DNA of 64,000 nucleotides from the NCBI GenBank assembly GCA_900104495.1, contig FMXS01000003.1, positions 186,001 through 250,000 of the forward strand, read 5' to 3'. The translations under genes and the position numbers were made by a program. Positions 16,047 to 24,539 of this stretch are shown one piece after another; position 1 is the first letter of the stretch; every line of letters starts with the position of its first letter. This DNA comes from Ruminococcaceae bacterium FB2012 (GTDB taxonomy: Bacteria > Bacillota > Clostridia > Oscillospirales > Ruminococcaceae). The notes beneath the pieces were generated by a model. The model saw only the letters and a program-made list of their open reading frames with translations. It did not search any database and was not told the origin of the DNA.

Positions 16047-17588
16047 ATGAACGGTCAGCATATCCTTATCCTCGATTTCGGAGGACAGTATAACCAGCTT
16101 ATCGCAAGGCGCGTCCGCGAGTGCAATGTCTACTGCGAGGTGCGCCCCTTTAACAAGATGTCCCTCGATGACATCCGCGCCGACGCCCCCGACGGCATCA
16201 TCTTCACCGGCGGACCCAACAGCGTCTACGCCGAAGGCGCCCCCTCCGTCCCCCGCGAACTGTTTGAAATGGGCATCCCCGTCCTCGGGATATGTTACGG
16301 CTCCCAGCTCATGGCCCACGTTCTCGGCGGAGAAGTAAGCACCTGCGTCACCAGCGAATACGGCAAGACCGAGACCGAGTACGACAAGGACTGCCCGCTG
16401 TTTACGTCCCCCGAACTTCCCAAAAAGGCCGTTTCGTGGATGAGCCACACCGACTACATCTCCAAGATGCCCGAGGGCTTCAAAAAGGCCGCCCAGACAT
16501 GGAACTGCCCCGTCGCCGCCATGTACGACGAGAGCAGAAAGCTCTATGCCGTCCAGTTCCACCCGGAGGTCAACCACACCGAACACGGGCAGACGATGAT
16601 CCGCAGTTTCGTTCGGGGCGTATGCGGATGCTCCGGCGACTGGACCATGGAAAACTACGCCGTCACGGCGATCAAAAGCATCCGTGAGAAGGTAGGTTCC
16701 GGCAAGGTGCTGCTGGCCCTCTCCGGCGGTGTGGACAGCTCGGTGCTGGCGGCACTGCTCTCCAAGGCCGTAGGCAGACAGCTCACCTGCATCTTCGTGG
16801 ACCACGGCTTCATGCGCAAGAACGAGGGCGACGAGGTGGAGGAAGCCTTCGCCGACTGGGACATCAACTTCGTCCGCGTCAACGCAAAGGAACAGTTCAT
16901 GGACCGCCTGAAGGGCGTCTCCGACCCGGAACAGAAACGGAAGATCATCGGCGAGGAGTTTATCCGCGTCTTTGAGGCCGAAGCGAAAAAGATCGGCAGA
17001 GTGGATTTCTTCGCTCAGGGGACTATTTATCCCGACGTGATAGAATCCGGCTCCGGCGATGCGGCGGTCATCAAGAGCCACCACAACGTGGGCGGTCTCC
17101 CCGACCATGTGGATTTCAAGGAGATACTGGAGCCGCTGAGGATGCTCTTCAAAGACGAGACCAGGCGTCTCGGCATCGAGCTGGGGCTCAGCGAGACTCT
17201 CGTGTGGCGTCAGCCCTTCCCGGGCCCGGGGCTTGCGGTGCGCATTATGGGCGAGCTTACCGACGACAAGCTGGAGACTCTCCGCGACGCGGACAAGATC
17301 TTCCGCGACGAGATCGCGGCGGCGGGCCTTGACAAGAGCATCAACCAGTATTTCGCGGTACTGACCAACAACCGCTCGGTGGGCGTAATGGGAGATTTCC
17401 GCACCTACGATTACACCCTGGCGCTCCGCGCCGTGGAGACCACGGATTTCATGACGGCGGAATTCAGCCGCATCCCCTACGAAGTCCTTGAGATCTGCTC
17501 CCGCCGCATCGTAAACGAGGTAAAGAACGTGAACCGCGTGGTGTACGACATCACTACAAAGCCGCCGGCGACTATTGAGTGGGAGTGA
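16047..17588 (+). CDS. guaA: GMP synthase (glutamine-hydrolysing)
   Basis: A 513-residue cytoplasmic enzyme that converts XMP, ATP and glutamine to GMP. The N-terminal class I glutamine amidotransferase domain has the nucleophile in GICYGSQ (about residue 80) and its His-Glu partners in FHPEVNHT (about 170). The ATP-pyrophosphatase domain follows with the P-loop LSGGVDSS (about 228) and the GTIYPDVIESG block, then the C-terminal dimerisation domain ending in the conserved TKPPATIEWE. The length is standard. The end of guaA is a well-known target of integrative elements, and a Tn7-like remnant lies right after it. Confidence 0.98.
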   Translation: MNGQHILILDFGGQYNQLIARRVRECNVYCEVRPFNKMSLDDIRADAPDGIIFTGGPNSVYAEGAPSVPRELFEMGIPVLGICYGSQLMAHVLGGEVSTCVTSEYGKTETEYDKDCPLFTSPELPKKAVSWMSHTDYISKMPEGFKKAAQTWNCPVAAMYDESRKLYAVQFHPEVNHTEHGQTMIRSFVRGVCGCSGDWTMENYAVTAIKSIREKVGSGKVLLALSGGVDSSVLAALLSKAVGRQLTCIFVDHGFMRKNEGDEVEEAFADWDINFVRVNAKEQFMDRLKGVSDPEQKRKIIGEEFIRVFEAEAKKIGRVDFFAQGTIYPDVIESGSGDAAVIKSHHNVGGLPDHVDFKEILEPLRMLFKDETRRLGIELGLSETLVWRQPFPGPGLAVRIMGELTDDKLETLRDADKIFRDEIAAAGLDKSINQYFAVLTNNRSVGVMGDFRTYDYTLALRAVETTDFMTAEFSRIPYEVLEICSRRIVNEVKNVNRVVYDITTKPPATIEWE

Positions 17589-17593
17589 ATAAA

Positions 17594-17830
17594 TGTTGAG
17601 GGTCAAGCGATTTTTTAAAAATGTTTTGCCCCTAAATCCAAAGAATAACAGACCTTTGAAGCGTAAAAACTTCAAGGGTCTTATTTTTTTTGCATAGCCC
17701 GCAAACCTCGTAAATACGCCGTTTTCTATGTAAATAAAATCGGAGTTTTATTTACTTCTCTGAAAAAAAGATGCCCTAAATTGAGGGTTTACAGAGGGCA
17801 AGAAATTTTTAAAAAATGAGTTTGCCCTTT
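17594..17830 (+). mobile_element. Possible left end of the Tn7-like element
   Basis: Two related stretches, 17598-17630 and 17797-17828, share the order GGG(T)CAAG, a T/A run, then TTTGCCC; this could be a pair of transposase-binding sites. A TGT that could be the tip lies at 17594, five bases after the guaA stop. Also present are a 10-bp inverted repeat GTAAATAAAA / TTTTATTTAC (17731-17756) and a TCCCAAAA / TTTTGGGA repeat (about 17847-17868). The exact end is not proven. Confidence 0.4.
17650..17691 (+). terminator. Terminator downstream of guaA
   Basis: AGACCTTTGAAG / CTTCAAGGGTCT stem with one G-T pair, followed by a run of eight T after TA. Confidence 0.85.
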
Positions 17831-17980
17831 AACATAGTGATTTCCCAAAAATACAGTTTTGGGATAGCTGATAACGGCGGATTTTAACAAATTTCTTATC
17901 TTCATTAACAGAATATTTACAAAGTCTGCTGCTAATTTCTGTTTTTGGGAAAATCAAAATCATTTTTGGGAGGTCGTTTT

Positions 17981-18319
17981 ATGCTGAAAAAGAATTACAA
18001 AGGGCGGTGCGAAAAGCGGGCATTGTCAAAATGTCAAGGTATCTGTAAAAGCTATAATGCTTTGCAGTATGGTTTTGCCGATATGCTTCAAGCAGACAGC
18101 GAGATCGAAAGCTTTATCTGCAATGTTTCTCTTGATGAGCTTGACTACACAACGGATTTTGTTATCACAAAGTCAAGCGGTGATCTTATGGTGCGGGAAT
18201 GTGTTTCAAGAAAGCTGATAAGCAAACCGATGAACATTAAGCTGCTTGACCTGTCAAGGGAATATTGGTTAAAGCGTGGTGTCAATGATTGGGGGATAGT
18301 CACTAATGCAGAAGAATGA
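17981..18319 (+). CDS. TnsA-like transposon endonuclease subunit
   Basis: A 112-residue protein resembling the N-terminal nuclease domain of TnsA, the PD-(D/E)xK subunit of Tn7-type transposases that cuts the 5' strand. Glu in SEIESF, Asp in DYTTDFVI and a following VRECV strand occupy the family's catalytic spacing. Where TnsA normally has Q/E-x-K the third residue here is Val, so activity is doubtful. It is shorter than full TnsA, lacking the C-terminal helical domain. The ATG at 17981 has GGGAGGTC upstream. It overlaps the transposase gene by 14 nt, as in other tnsA-tnsB pairs. The codons are AT-rich and unlike the flanks. Confidence 0.7.
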   Translation: MLKKNYKGRCEKRALSKCQGICKSYNALQYGFADMLQADSEIESFICNVSLDELDYTTDFVITKSSGDLMVRECVSRKLISKPMNIKLLDLSREYWLKRGVNDWGIVTNAEE

Positions 18320-19790
18320 TATTATTAAAATCGGTGAGAAAGTGTATAGAGTGCTTGAACTTAAAGCCGACAAAGCATTATTGATAAATTGCAGCCGTGT
18401 TCAAATCCCCCGTTGGTTTGCCCTCGGTGACTTGACGGAATGTGAAAAGGCGGATCAGCTTTGTTTATCTATCCCCCTTCCCGACATTGAAAGCCTTGAC
18501 AGCAAAAGCCGGTGTATTATGAATGAACGCTATACAATGATAGCGCCGATTATTCCGCTTGTATCTGATTTCAGACAGAGAAACAAAATGCTTGCAAGCG
18601 TTTCAGCAGATAGCAATATAAGCAGGCAAACGCTTATTAATTATCTTTGGTTATATTTGGTGTACCAAAGCAAGGCAGCGCTTGCGCCGAAAGCCTGCTA
18701 TTCCGACACAACGCTAACCAATGACGAAAAAAATTACAGGTGGGCGCTAAATAAATTCTTCTACACTCCAAAGAAAAACAGCTTGAAAACAGCCTACACA
18801 ATGATGCTTAAAGAGAAGTATTGCGACAGCAACGGTTTGCTATTCAGCGAATATCCGACTTTCAATCAATTCCGATATTATTACCGAAAGAATAAGAATT
18901 TGAGAAACTTTTATATTTCCCGTGATGGCTTGAAATACTATCAGCGAAACAAGCGCCCGCTTCTTGGTGACGGTGTGCGGGAGCTTGCTTCAAGTGTGGG
19001 TTATGCAATGCTTGATTCAACCATTTGCGATATTTATTTGATAAATGACAGCGGTGATCTGATAGGCAGACCGATTTTGACAGCTTGCATTGATGGCTTT
19101 AGCGGTCTGTGTATGGGGTATTGCTTGACCTGGGAGGGCGGTGTTTATTCTTTGCGTGGGCTTATGCTCAATGTCATATCAGATAAACAAAGCCATTGTA
19201 AAGCATACGGCATTGAAATAGATCGTGCTGAATGGGATTCAAGTCAAATGCCCGCTATTCTGATTACAGACAAGGGCGCTGAATACAAGTCTGAAAACTT
19301 TGAACAGCTTGCAGAGCTGGGCGTGAAAGTTATCAATTTACCGTCATTCCGCCCCGAACTAAAGGGATATGTTGAAAAATTCTTTGATGTCGTGCAAGAC
19401 CTATACAAGCCATATCTAAAGGGAAAGGGTGTTATTGAGTCGGATTTTCAAGAGAGAGGCGCACACGATTACAGGCGGGATGCTTGCTTGACTATGCGTG
19501 AATTTGAGGCTATTATAATTCGCTGCATAGTCTATTACAATTCAAAGCGGATTGTAAAAAGCTTTCCCTTTACAGATGATATGATAGCAGCCAATGTTAA
19601 ACCATACGCTAACACTATCTTTGAATATGGCAGATCACAAAGCGGTGCAAACCTTATCAGCATTGACCGTCAAACGCTTGTATTATCTCTATTGCCCCGA
19701 ACAGCTGCAAAATTCAGCCGTAACGGATGCTCTCACCGAAAGGCTGACTGCATGCGGATGTATATATTCGCTGCCGATGACCGAGCTTGA
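18306..19790 (+). pseudogene. TnsB-like DDE transposase, truncated and joined to chromosomal DNA
   Basis: Integrase-core transposase of the TnsB/Mu type. The triad is Asp237 (AMLDSTICD), Asp322 (ITDKGAEY) and Glu357 (GYVEKFF), with the D-34-E spacing of this superfamily, so the catalytic domain itself looks intact. The C-terminal beta-barrel (LVLSLLPRTAAKFSRNG) is also recognisable but stops at about 19727. From there the reading frame runs out of frame into a former ABC permease gene and stops at 19790. Full TnsB is about 200 residues longer. tnsC and tniQ are missing, so the element can no longer move by itself. Confidence 0.8.
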
Positions 19791-20196
19791 CAGGGCGAGC
19801 AAAAACTATCTTTCACAACAGATATATGAGCTGCTGCCGCTGATCATAATACTGCTCATAATGTCGCTGATCGGCAGCATAAGCACCTCGGCACTCTCCA
19901 CCCGTGAGCAGCTGCGGGACTATGCGGTGTTCTCGCTCTGCGGACTGAAAAAGAACCGCTGCATACTCATCGGGCTGATGCAAAGCCTTATCTGTTCAGT
20001 GCTGGCAGGGATCGTCTCGGCAGCGGCCATGCTGATCCTCAAAGCAGCAGCTCCCGAACGCTTTTATCTCAGCCCTGACCTGCTGATGATCTCGGGAGTC
20101 GGAGCAGCAGCACTGCTGTTTGTTATCGTCTCACTGACTGTTCCCGCGCTGATGATAGGAAGGTATTCGATCAAAGACCAACTGAAAAGCAATTAA
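19728..20196 (+). pseudogene. C-terminal remnant of an FtsX/MacB-type ABC permease
   Basis: From the transposase junction the reading frame encodes about 155 residues with three hydrophobic segments (LLPLIIILLIMSLIG, a second pair around SVLAGIVSAAAMLIL and AAALLFVIVSLTVPAL), ending in GRYSIKDQLKSN. This is the last part of an FtsX-like permease. The first part and any start signal are missing, replaced by the Tn7-like element. The matching ATPase gene follows 10 nt later and was presumably in one operon with it. Confidence 0.75.
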
Positions 20197-20206
20197 GGAG
20201 GCAGCA

Positions 20207-20872
20207 ATGGTAAAGCTCAAAAACATAGTCAAGATATACAACCCGAAGAAACAGAACGAATTCGAGGCTCTGCACAAAGTAAGTGCCAAGATCGAGGACG
20301 GCGAAATGGTAGCTGTCATCGGGAAATCGGGTGCGGGCAAATCAACGCTCCTGCATATCCTCGCCTGCATCGACAGCTATCAGGAGGGCGAATACACCAT
20401 AGACGGCTCTCTTGTCAAAGACCTCTCCGAGCGTGAGTATGCAAAGATACGAAACGAGAAGATCGGTATGGTGATGCAGGATTTTGCTCTTGTGGAGGAT
20501 TTCACCGCGTTGGAGAACGTGATGATACCGCTGAATTTCTCCAAGAAAAAGATACCCGACAAAAAGGAAAAAGCCCTCGCAGCCCTGCGCTCCGTGGGCA
20601 TTGAGGACTTGGCGAAGAAGCCCTGCAATAAGCTCTCCGGCGGACAGAAGCAGCGTGTCGCCATAGCGAGGGCGATAGTCAACGAACCGTCGATGATCCT
20701 CGCCGACGAACCCACGGGAGCCCTCGATTCCAAGACCTCCGCGGAGATAATGGAGCTGTTCAAGTCGCTGAATGAGCAGGGCAGAACAGTCGTTATCGTC
20801 ACCCATGATCCGAAGGTGGCGGAGCAATGCGGCAGGGTGATCGAGATCTCTGACGGGAGGATAGTACAGTAG
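20207..20872 (+). CDS. ABC transporter ATP-binding protein (LolD/MacB type)
   Basis: A 221-residue nucleotide-binding subunit. The motifs are in order: Walker A GKSGAGKST (about 39-47), Q-loop VMQDF, signature LSGGQKQR, Walker B MILADEPTGALD and switch His in VTHDP. This subgroup works with FtsX-like permeases in lipoprotein release, peptide export or bacitracin-type resistance. AAGGAGG precedes the ATG. Its natural partner directly upstream is truncated, so it may be orphaned or use another permease. The promoter is also lost with the upstream gene unless transcription enters from the transposon. Confidence 0.92.
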   Translation: MVKLKNIVKIYNPKKQNEFEALHKVSAKIEDGEMVAVIGKSGAGKSTLLHILACIDSYQEGEYTIDGSLVKDLSEREYAKIRNEKIGMVMQDFALVEDFTALENVMIPLNFSKKKIPDKKEKALAALRSVGIEDLAKKPCNKLSGGQKQRVAIARAIVNEPSMILADEPTGALDSKTSAEIMELFKSLNEQGRTVVIVTHDPKVAEQCGRVIEISDGRIVQ

Positions 20873-21064
20873 GATCATATTTTCGGAACCTTTTTGATTT
20901 TACCGCTTGCAAACCGTCCCGAATTATGCTATAATAAAACAAAGCCGCCGGGCCGCTGCCAAAATGATAGCAAACGCCCGATAGCTTTTTGATAGCAAAA
21001 GTTGAAGCGCCTAAAGCAATAGTGACATTACAGCACAAATGGGCTCAAACGGGATCATATTTTC
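20873..21064. repeat. 13-bp direct repeats flanking about 180 bp
   Basis: GGATCATATTTTC occurs at 20873-20885, directly at the stop of the ABC ATPase gene, and again at about 21052-21064. The pair could mark a small inserted cassette or a duplication. Confidence 0.5.
20907..20935 (+). promoter_or_regulatory. Promoter without a downstream gene
   Basis: TTGCAA, 17-nt spacer, TATAAT. No credible open frame follows before the terminator at 21178-21210. Confidence 0.65.
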
Positions 21065-21210
21065 TAAACGGATCTGTTAAGAACTTGATTTTGTTTGAGG
21101 AGTGGGAGTAACGTCCGACCGCTAAGACCCTGCGGCAACGTTTTGGCAGCAGTTTCAGGATCATTCATACAGTTAATAGCTGACCGTTTTTTGTCGGTCA
21201 GCTCTTTTTT
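20942..21210 (+). ncRNA. ORF-less promoter-to-terminator stretch, candidate small RNA or gene ruin
   Basis: About 270 nt bracketed by a promoter and a strong terminator. It contains three copies of a GATAGC(AAA) motif near 20968-21000. After the terminator a good GGAGGTGA ribosome site (about 21215) stands before an immediate stop codon, which suggests decay of a former gene. I recognise no RNA family. Confidence 0.35.
21178..21210 (+). terminator. Strong terminator
   Basis: AGCTGACCG / CGGTCAGCT stem followed by CTTTTTT. Confidence 0.9.
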
Positions 21211-21304
21211 CATTTGGAGGTGAAAGTATAGCTGCGGGTCAGCTTTTCTCCGATAATTGATGTGGCGGTTCATGCATTAATTATGTTCTGTTTGGCAAAA
21301 TCAA

Positions 21305-21868
21305 TTATATAGTCCAAGTAAAGACCTCAGCTGCACTTTCATAGTTTTCCATATGATCGCGGATATTCCAGATCCACGCTGCTGGAATATATATGAAGTC
21401 TTTCTCTCGGTCGATCAGATAAAAAGATACCGCTTTTGTTCCGGACGGTGCTTCTCCGTTAAAGTCGTACCAGAACATTTTATATTCTTTTTTATACTCT
21501 TCCGGAAACCACTTGAATTCATCATTAGGATCAGGAAAACTAATTGCAAAAGTTTTATCCTCAGTTGACAAACCATATGTAAATAAATGTTCATCAGAAT
21601 CTCTGCTCTCAATAGGGACTGATGTTTTTACATAGTATTTCTTACCGATTTCAAGAGAAGCAGTTTTGATTCTAATTTGCTTTTCATCATAATCTATCGC
21701 TTCAATGATATTGTTTTCATCATTGTCGATATAGACGCCATGAGATGTGTTACAGCTTTCCACAATATCAAAAGAGATGCTATTATCTTCTTCATCAACG
21801 ATCTCAACATCTACAAGCGGGGTTCTGAGCACAGTCACATTGCTTTCAAGCACCTTATCTTCTATCAT
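21305..21868 (-). CDS. Uncharacterised acidic protein
   Basis: A soluble protein of 187 residues, without signal peptide or membrane segment. It is rich in Asp, Glu and aromatic residues, with alternating short beta-strand patterns and many Trp/Tyr near the C-terminus (FKWFPEEYKKEYKMFWYDF). I recognise no family. The start at 21868 has GGAGG 8 nt upstream; the in-frame GTG at 21877 lies inside that ribosome site. A near-perfect promoter (21901-21929) precedes it, so it is probably a real, separately expressed gene. Its AT-rich DNA and isolated position fit the accessory character of this part of the window. Confidence 0.6.
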   Translation of the reverse strand: MIEDKVLESNVTVLRTPLVDVEIVDEEDNSISFDIVESCNTSHGVYIDNDENNIIEAIDYDEKQIRIKTASLEIGKKYYVKTSVPIESRDSDEHLFTYGLSTEDKTFAISFPDPNDEFKWFPEEYKKEYKMFWYDFNGEAPSGTKAVSFYLIDREKDFIYIPAAWIWNIRDHMENYESAAEVFTWTI

Positions 21869-21900
21869 ATGATTCACCTCCGGGATAGTAGCTTTACTGC

Positions 21901-21929
21901 ATTATACCATACTTGTTTAAAACAGTCAA
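21901..21929 (-). promoter_or_regulatory. Promoter of the 187-residue protein gene
   Basis: Minus strand TTGACT, 17-nt spacer, TATAAT. Confidence 0.85.
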
Positions 21930-22044
21930 CAGACGCACAAAACCCTTTGCAGAGAGATTTTTGCTTTATGATCTTCGTCAATTATATTTCCGCATATTCC
22001 GGCAATAATAGAACAGAAGGTATTTTTGAACGGGGGCGGTAAAA

Positions 22045-22917
22045 ATGCGGAGCGTGGGAAATTTCTTCGGCGGGAGCGGGGCTTCGCTGGTGGTGGACAT
22101 AAAACGTGAGACCGTGGGACGCGGACGGCTGGTGCTGAGAGACATACGGGCGGAGTTCCGGGCGGGAGATTTCGTGCTGATCCTCGGAGGCTCGGGGACG
22201 GGCAAGACCACCCTTATCAAAGCTATCCTCGGGGACAGCCGCGCCGACGGGAGCGTGCTGCTCAACGGCCGTGATCTCTACTCCGACCTGCGGTCCATGC
22301 GTCCGATGATCGCTATGGTGCCCCAGTTCCTTACTCTGCGTCCCAACGACACCGTCCGTGACACGCTGGCGGACACCGCGGCTATCAAGCTGGGACGGGT
22401 CTGCTCCCGGGCGGAACAGCTTCGGCGGGTGGACGAAGTGCTGGAAAGCATCGGCATCACCGAACACGCGGACAAATACATCGGGCAGCTAAGCGGCGGA
22501 CAGCAGAAAAAAGTGGCTATGGCGGATCAGCTGATCGGACAGCAGAAGGTCTTCATCTGCGACGAGCCGGACTCCGGCCTGGACGCGGCCTCCCGCATCC
22601 AGCAAATGGAGATGCTGAGAGAGATCTCACGTCAGGGGAAGATCGTCATTGTGATCTCCCACGAGCCCGACGACGCGGTAGCGGTGTCGGACGGCAGCAG
22701 GCGCCGGCTCTTCAACAAGGTGATCGTGCTGGCGCGGAGTTCCTTCGACAAAGCGGGGCATCTGGCCTTCTGCGGCGGCACCGAAGAAGCCCTGCGGTAT
22801 TTCGGCGTCCGGCGCCTTGAGGACATAATGCTGGAAATAAACCCCGTAGCCGAAGGCGGCAGGGGCAGAGCCGACGAATTCATAGAAAGATTTCGCAAAA
22901 CGGAGAGATCAAGCTGA
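22045..22917 (+). CDS. ABC-2 type exporter ATP-binding protein (ABCG-like)
   Basis: A 290-residue nucleotide-binding protein. Walker A is GGSGTGKTT (about 49-57), the signature is LSGGQQKKVAMADQL, Walker B FICDEPDSGLD, and the switch His is in ISHEPDD. Around 230-270 it has the ABCG-style tail AGHLAFCGGTEEALRYFG that links to an ABC-2 permease. The permease gene follows with TGAATG, stop and start touching, so the two make one exporter. The substrate is unknown. Only a weak GGGGGCGG ribosome site is visible before the ATG. Confidence 0.88.
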   Translation: MRSVGNFFGGSGASLVVDIKRETVGRGRLVLRDIRAEFRAGDFVLILGGSGTGKTTLIKAILGDSRADGSVLLNGRDLYSDLRSMRPMIAMVPQFLTLRPNDTVRDTLADTAAIKLGRVCSRAEQLRRVDEVLESIGITEHADKYIGQLSGGQQKKVAMADQLIGQQKVFICDEPDSGLDAASRIQQMEMLREISRQGKIVIVISHEPDDAVAVSDGSRRRLFNKVIVLARSSFDKAGHLAFCGGTEEALRYFGVRRLEDIMLEINPVAEGGRGRADEFIERFRKTERSS

Positions 22918-23853
22918 ATGAGATACGCATCCTTCACCGTGCAGACGGGAGTATATTTCCGGAAGCTCCGGCGCATCGCGTCGAAGGAGCGTTACTGGAA
23001 GTTCATCATATTTGCCTTTGTGATCTCCTTCACGGTGGGAGCGGTAGTGGGCGGAGATATGTTCACCAACTACGAAAGCACCAAGTCGGGGTTCTTTTCC
23101 TTTACCTCGGCGGCGATCTGGATAGGCATTTTCAACTCGATACAGAGCATCTGCCGGGAGCATGAGATCATCCGCTCGGAATACCGTTCGGGGATGCGGC
23201 TGGGAGCATACGTCACGGCTCACGCCCTATGGCAGCTGCTGATCTGCGTGGTGCAGTCGGGGATAATCTCTGCGGCGGGGATGATCTTCGCCCACGGCAG
23301 CGCGGAGGGGCTGATATTCCCCGCCCCGGTGGAATACTTCATCACTGTACTGCTGCTGTGTGTGGGTGCGGACATGATGGGGCTGATGATCTCGGCGGCG
23401 GCCTCGGACGCCACGGCGGCAATGACTGTGATGCCCTTCGTGCTGATACTTCAGCTGATAATGAGCGGAGTACTGTTTGATCTTTCGGGCTGGAGCGAAG
23501 CGGTATCCTGTCTGACCTTCAGCAAATGGGGGATGTGTGCTTTCGGCAGCATAGCGGATCTGAACGATCCGGCGCTGCCTTTGCGGCTCAACGAAGCCTT
23601 TCCCAACGTGATACGGCTTGAGCCGGAGAAATGCTACGAGCACTCCCCTGCCAATCTGCTGACGGCCTGGGGCATCTGCGCGGGGATAGGGTTATTTTGC
23701 ATACTGGCGTGCAGGGTGATACTATGGGCGAGGAACAGACCGCAGGGGTCCGAGCGCGGGCGGGCAGGGGCGTGCCCCTGCACCCAACTCCGCCGCAAGC
23801 AACGGAGTGCAGGAAAAAAGATAGTGTTGCGGCGGGGCCGCACAAAGCTGTAA
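22918..23853 (+). CDS. ABC-2 type permease with repeat-derived C-terminus
   Basis: A 311-residue membrane protein, partner of the preceding ATPase. About six transmembrane segments can be seen between residues 25 and 270 (for example FIIFAFVISFTVGAVVGG and LLTAWGICAGIGLFCILAC). After the last helix the reading frame enters a noncoding repeat at about 23750 and gains some 35 residues rich in Arg, Gly and Cys before meeting the stop TAA inside the repeat. The native stop has therefore probably been lost by repeat insertion. The core of the protein looks complete, so function may survive. Confidence 0.8.
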   Translation: MRYASFTVQTGVYFRKLRRIASKERYWKFIIFAFVISFTVGAVVGGDMFTNYESTKSGFFSFTSAAIWIGIFNSIQSICREHEIIRSEYRSGMRLGAYVTAHALWQLLICVVQSGIISAAGMIFAHGSAEGLIFPAPVEYFITVLLLCVGADMMGLMISAAASDATAAMTVMPFVLILQLIMSGVLFDLSGWSEAVSCLTFSKWGMCAFGSIADLNDPALPLRLNEAFPNVIRLEPEKCYEHSPANLLTAWGICAGIGLFCILACRVILWARNRPQGSERGRAGACPCTQLRRKQRSAGKKIVLRRGRTKL

Positions 23854-24300
23854 ATCCAAACGCGAAGCGCGTTAAAAGTTTCGGTCAAGCCTTTTCCAAA
23901 GGCTTGCGGGTCAAGGGCAGAGCCCTTGCAGGGACAATTATCCCTCGACAAGCTCGGGAAAATCGGGACAGAGTCCCACTCGGCGCGTCAGCGACGACCC
24001 CGGCGCTGCACAATAAAAGAGTAGGGAAACGAAGCCGTTTTCCTGCTCTTTTTTTCGTGGACAAACCATACTCAGCGCCGGGGAAAGGTGTCCTCCTGCA
24101 CTCGCAGGAAACAGCGAGGACGCGAAGCGGACAAGCGTCTTTCCGTCCCCCGACGAAATAAATGAAGGGCGCAAGCCGGAAACCTTCCCGACTTCCTGCT
24201 CCGCCCGTAACGTGGAGCAGAACTCCAACATAGGCTCCCGCCCCAATTCGGGGGCTTTCCGATCGCCCCCGAGCCCCTTCGGGTACGCATCTAACCGTGT
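23755..24300 (+). repeat. Long noncoding repeat, copy R1
   Basis: GC-rich repeat beginning with a CAGGGGC / GCCCCTG palindrome, then a ~100-bp module with CAACTCCGCCGCAAG and GGAGTGCAGGAAA. Further inside are an AAGCCTTTTCCAAAGGCTT hairpin, a GGCAGAGCCC stretch and a block with GCGTCAGCGACGACCCC. About 400 bp (23765-24185) matches 25660-26050 in inverted orientation with only scattered differences by eye. It carries no gene; all frames through it are broken or have no homologue I recognise. Confidence 0.85.
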
Positions 24301-24332
24301 GCAGATTTCTAACAAATGCTCACGCCCGGAAA

Positions 24333-24395
24333 TAATGAAAAATGAATAATGAATAATGAAAAATCAAGGTGTCGCCTTCGGCGACGAATTTAAAA
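24333..24395. repeat. AATGAATAATGAA-type simple repeat with adjoining hairpin
   Basis: Short tandem repeats of TGAATAA/TGAAAAA, then a GTCGCC-TTC-GGCGAC hairpin at about 24372-24386. Similar TAATGAATAATGAAT DNA occurs at the inner border of copy R2 (about 25616-25630). The remaining DNA up to 24465 holds no gene. Confidence 0.65.
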
Positions 24396-24465
24396 ATCCG
24401 TCCGTAGAGCGGACTCCTTTATCGTGTATCGAAAACCGCATTTCGCTAAATCTCACGCACCCCTC

Positions 24466-24513
24466 TTGACTTTTGCTTTGTAATGTGCTAAACTATAAAT
24501 AGATTTAGCACTT
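24466..24513 (+). promoter_or_regulatory. Promoter and palindromic operator of the TrpR-like gene
   Basis: TTGACT (24466-24471), 17-nt spacer, TAAACT (24489-24494). A perfect GTGCTAAA / TTTAGCAC inverted repeat with 11 nt between arms, extended imperfectly outward, lies over the -10 box. The gene directly downstream encodes a TrpR-like repressor, so autoregulation is the natural reading. Confidence 0.75.
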
Positions 24514-24539
24514 TACATTATGATAACGGAGGGTTGACC

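Noticed and set aside
16002..17675. 557-codon minus-strand open frame opposite guaA
   Set aside because: guaA is certain on the other strand, and this frame also crosses the guaA promoter hairpin.
21064..21273. 69-codon minus-strand frame over the 21178-21210 terminator
   Set aside because: It reads straight through a strong terminator stem and has no promoter or ribosome site.
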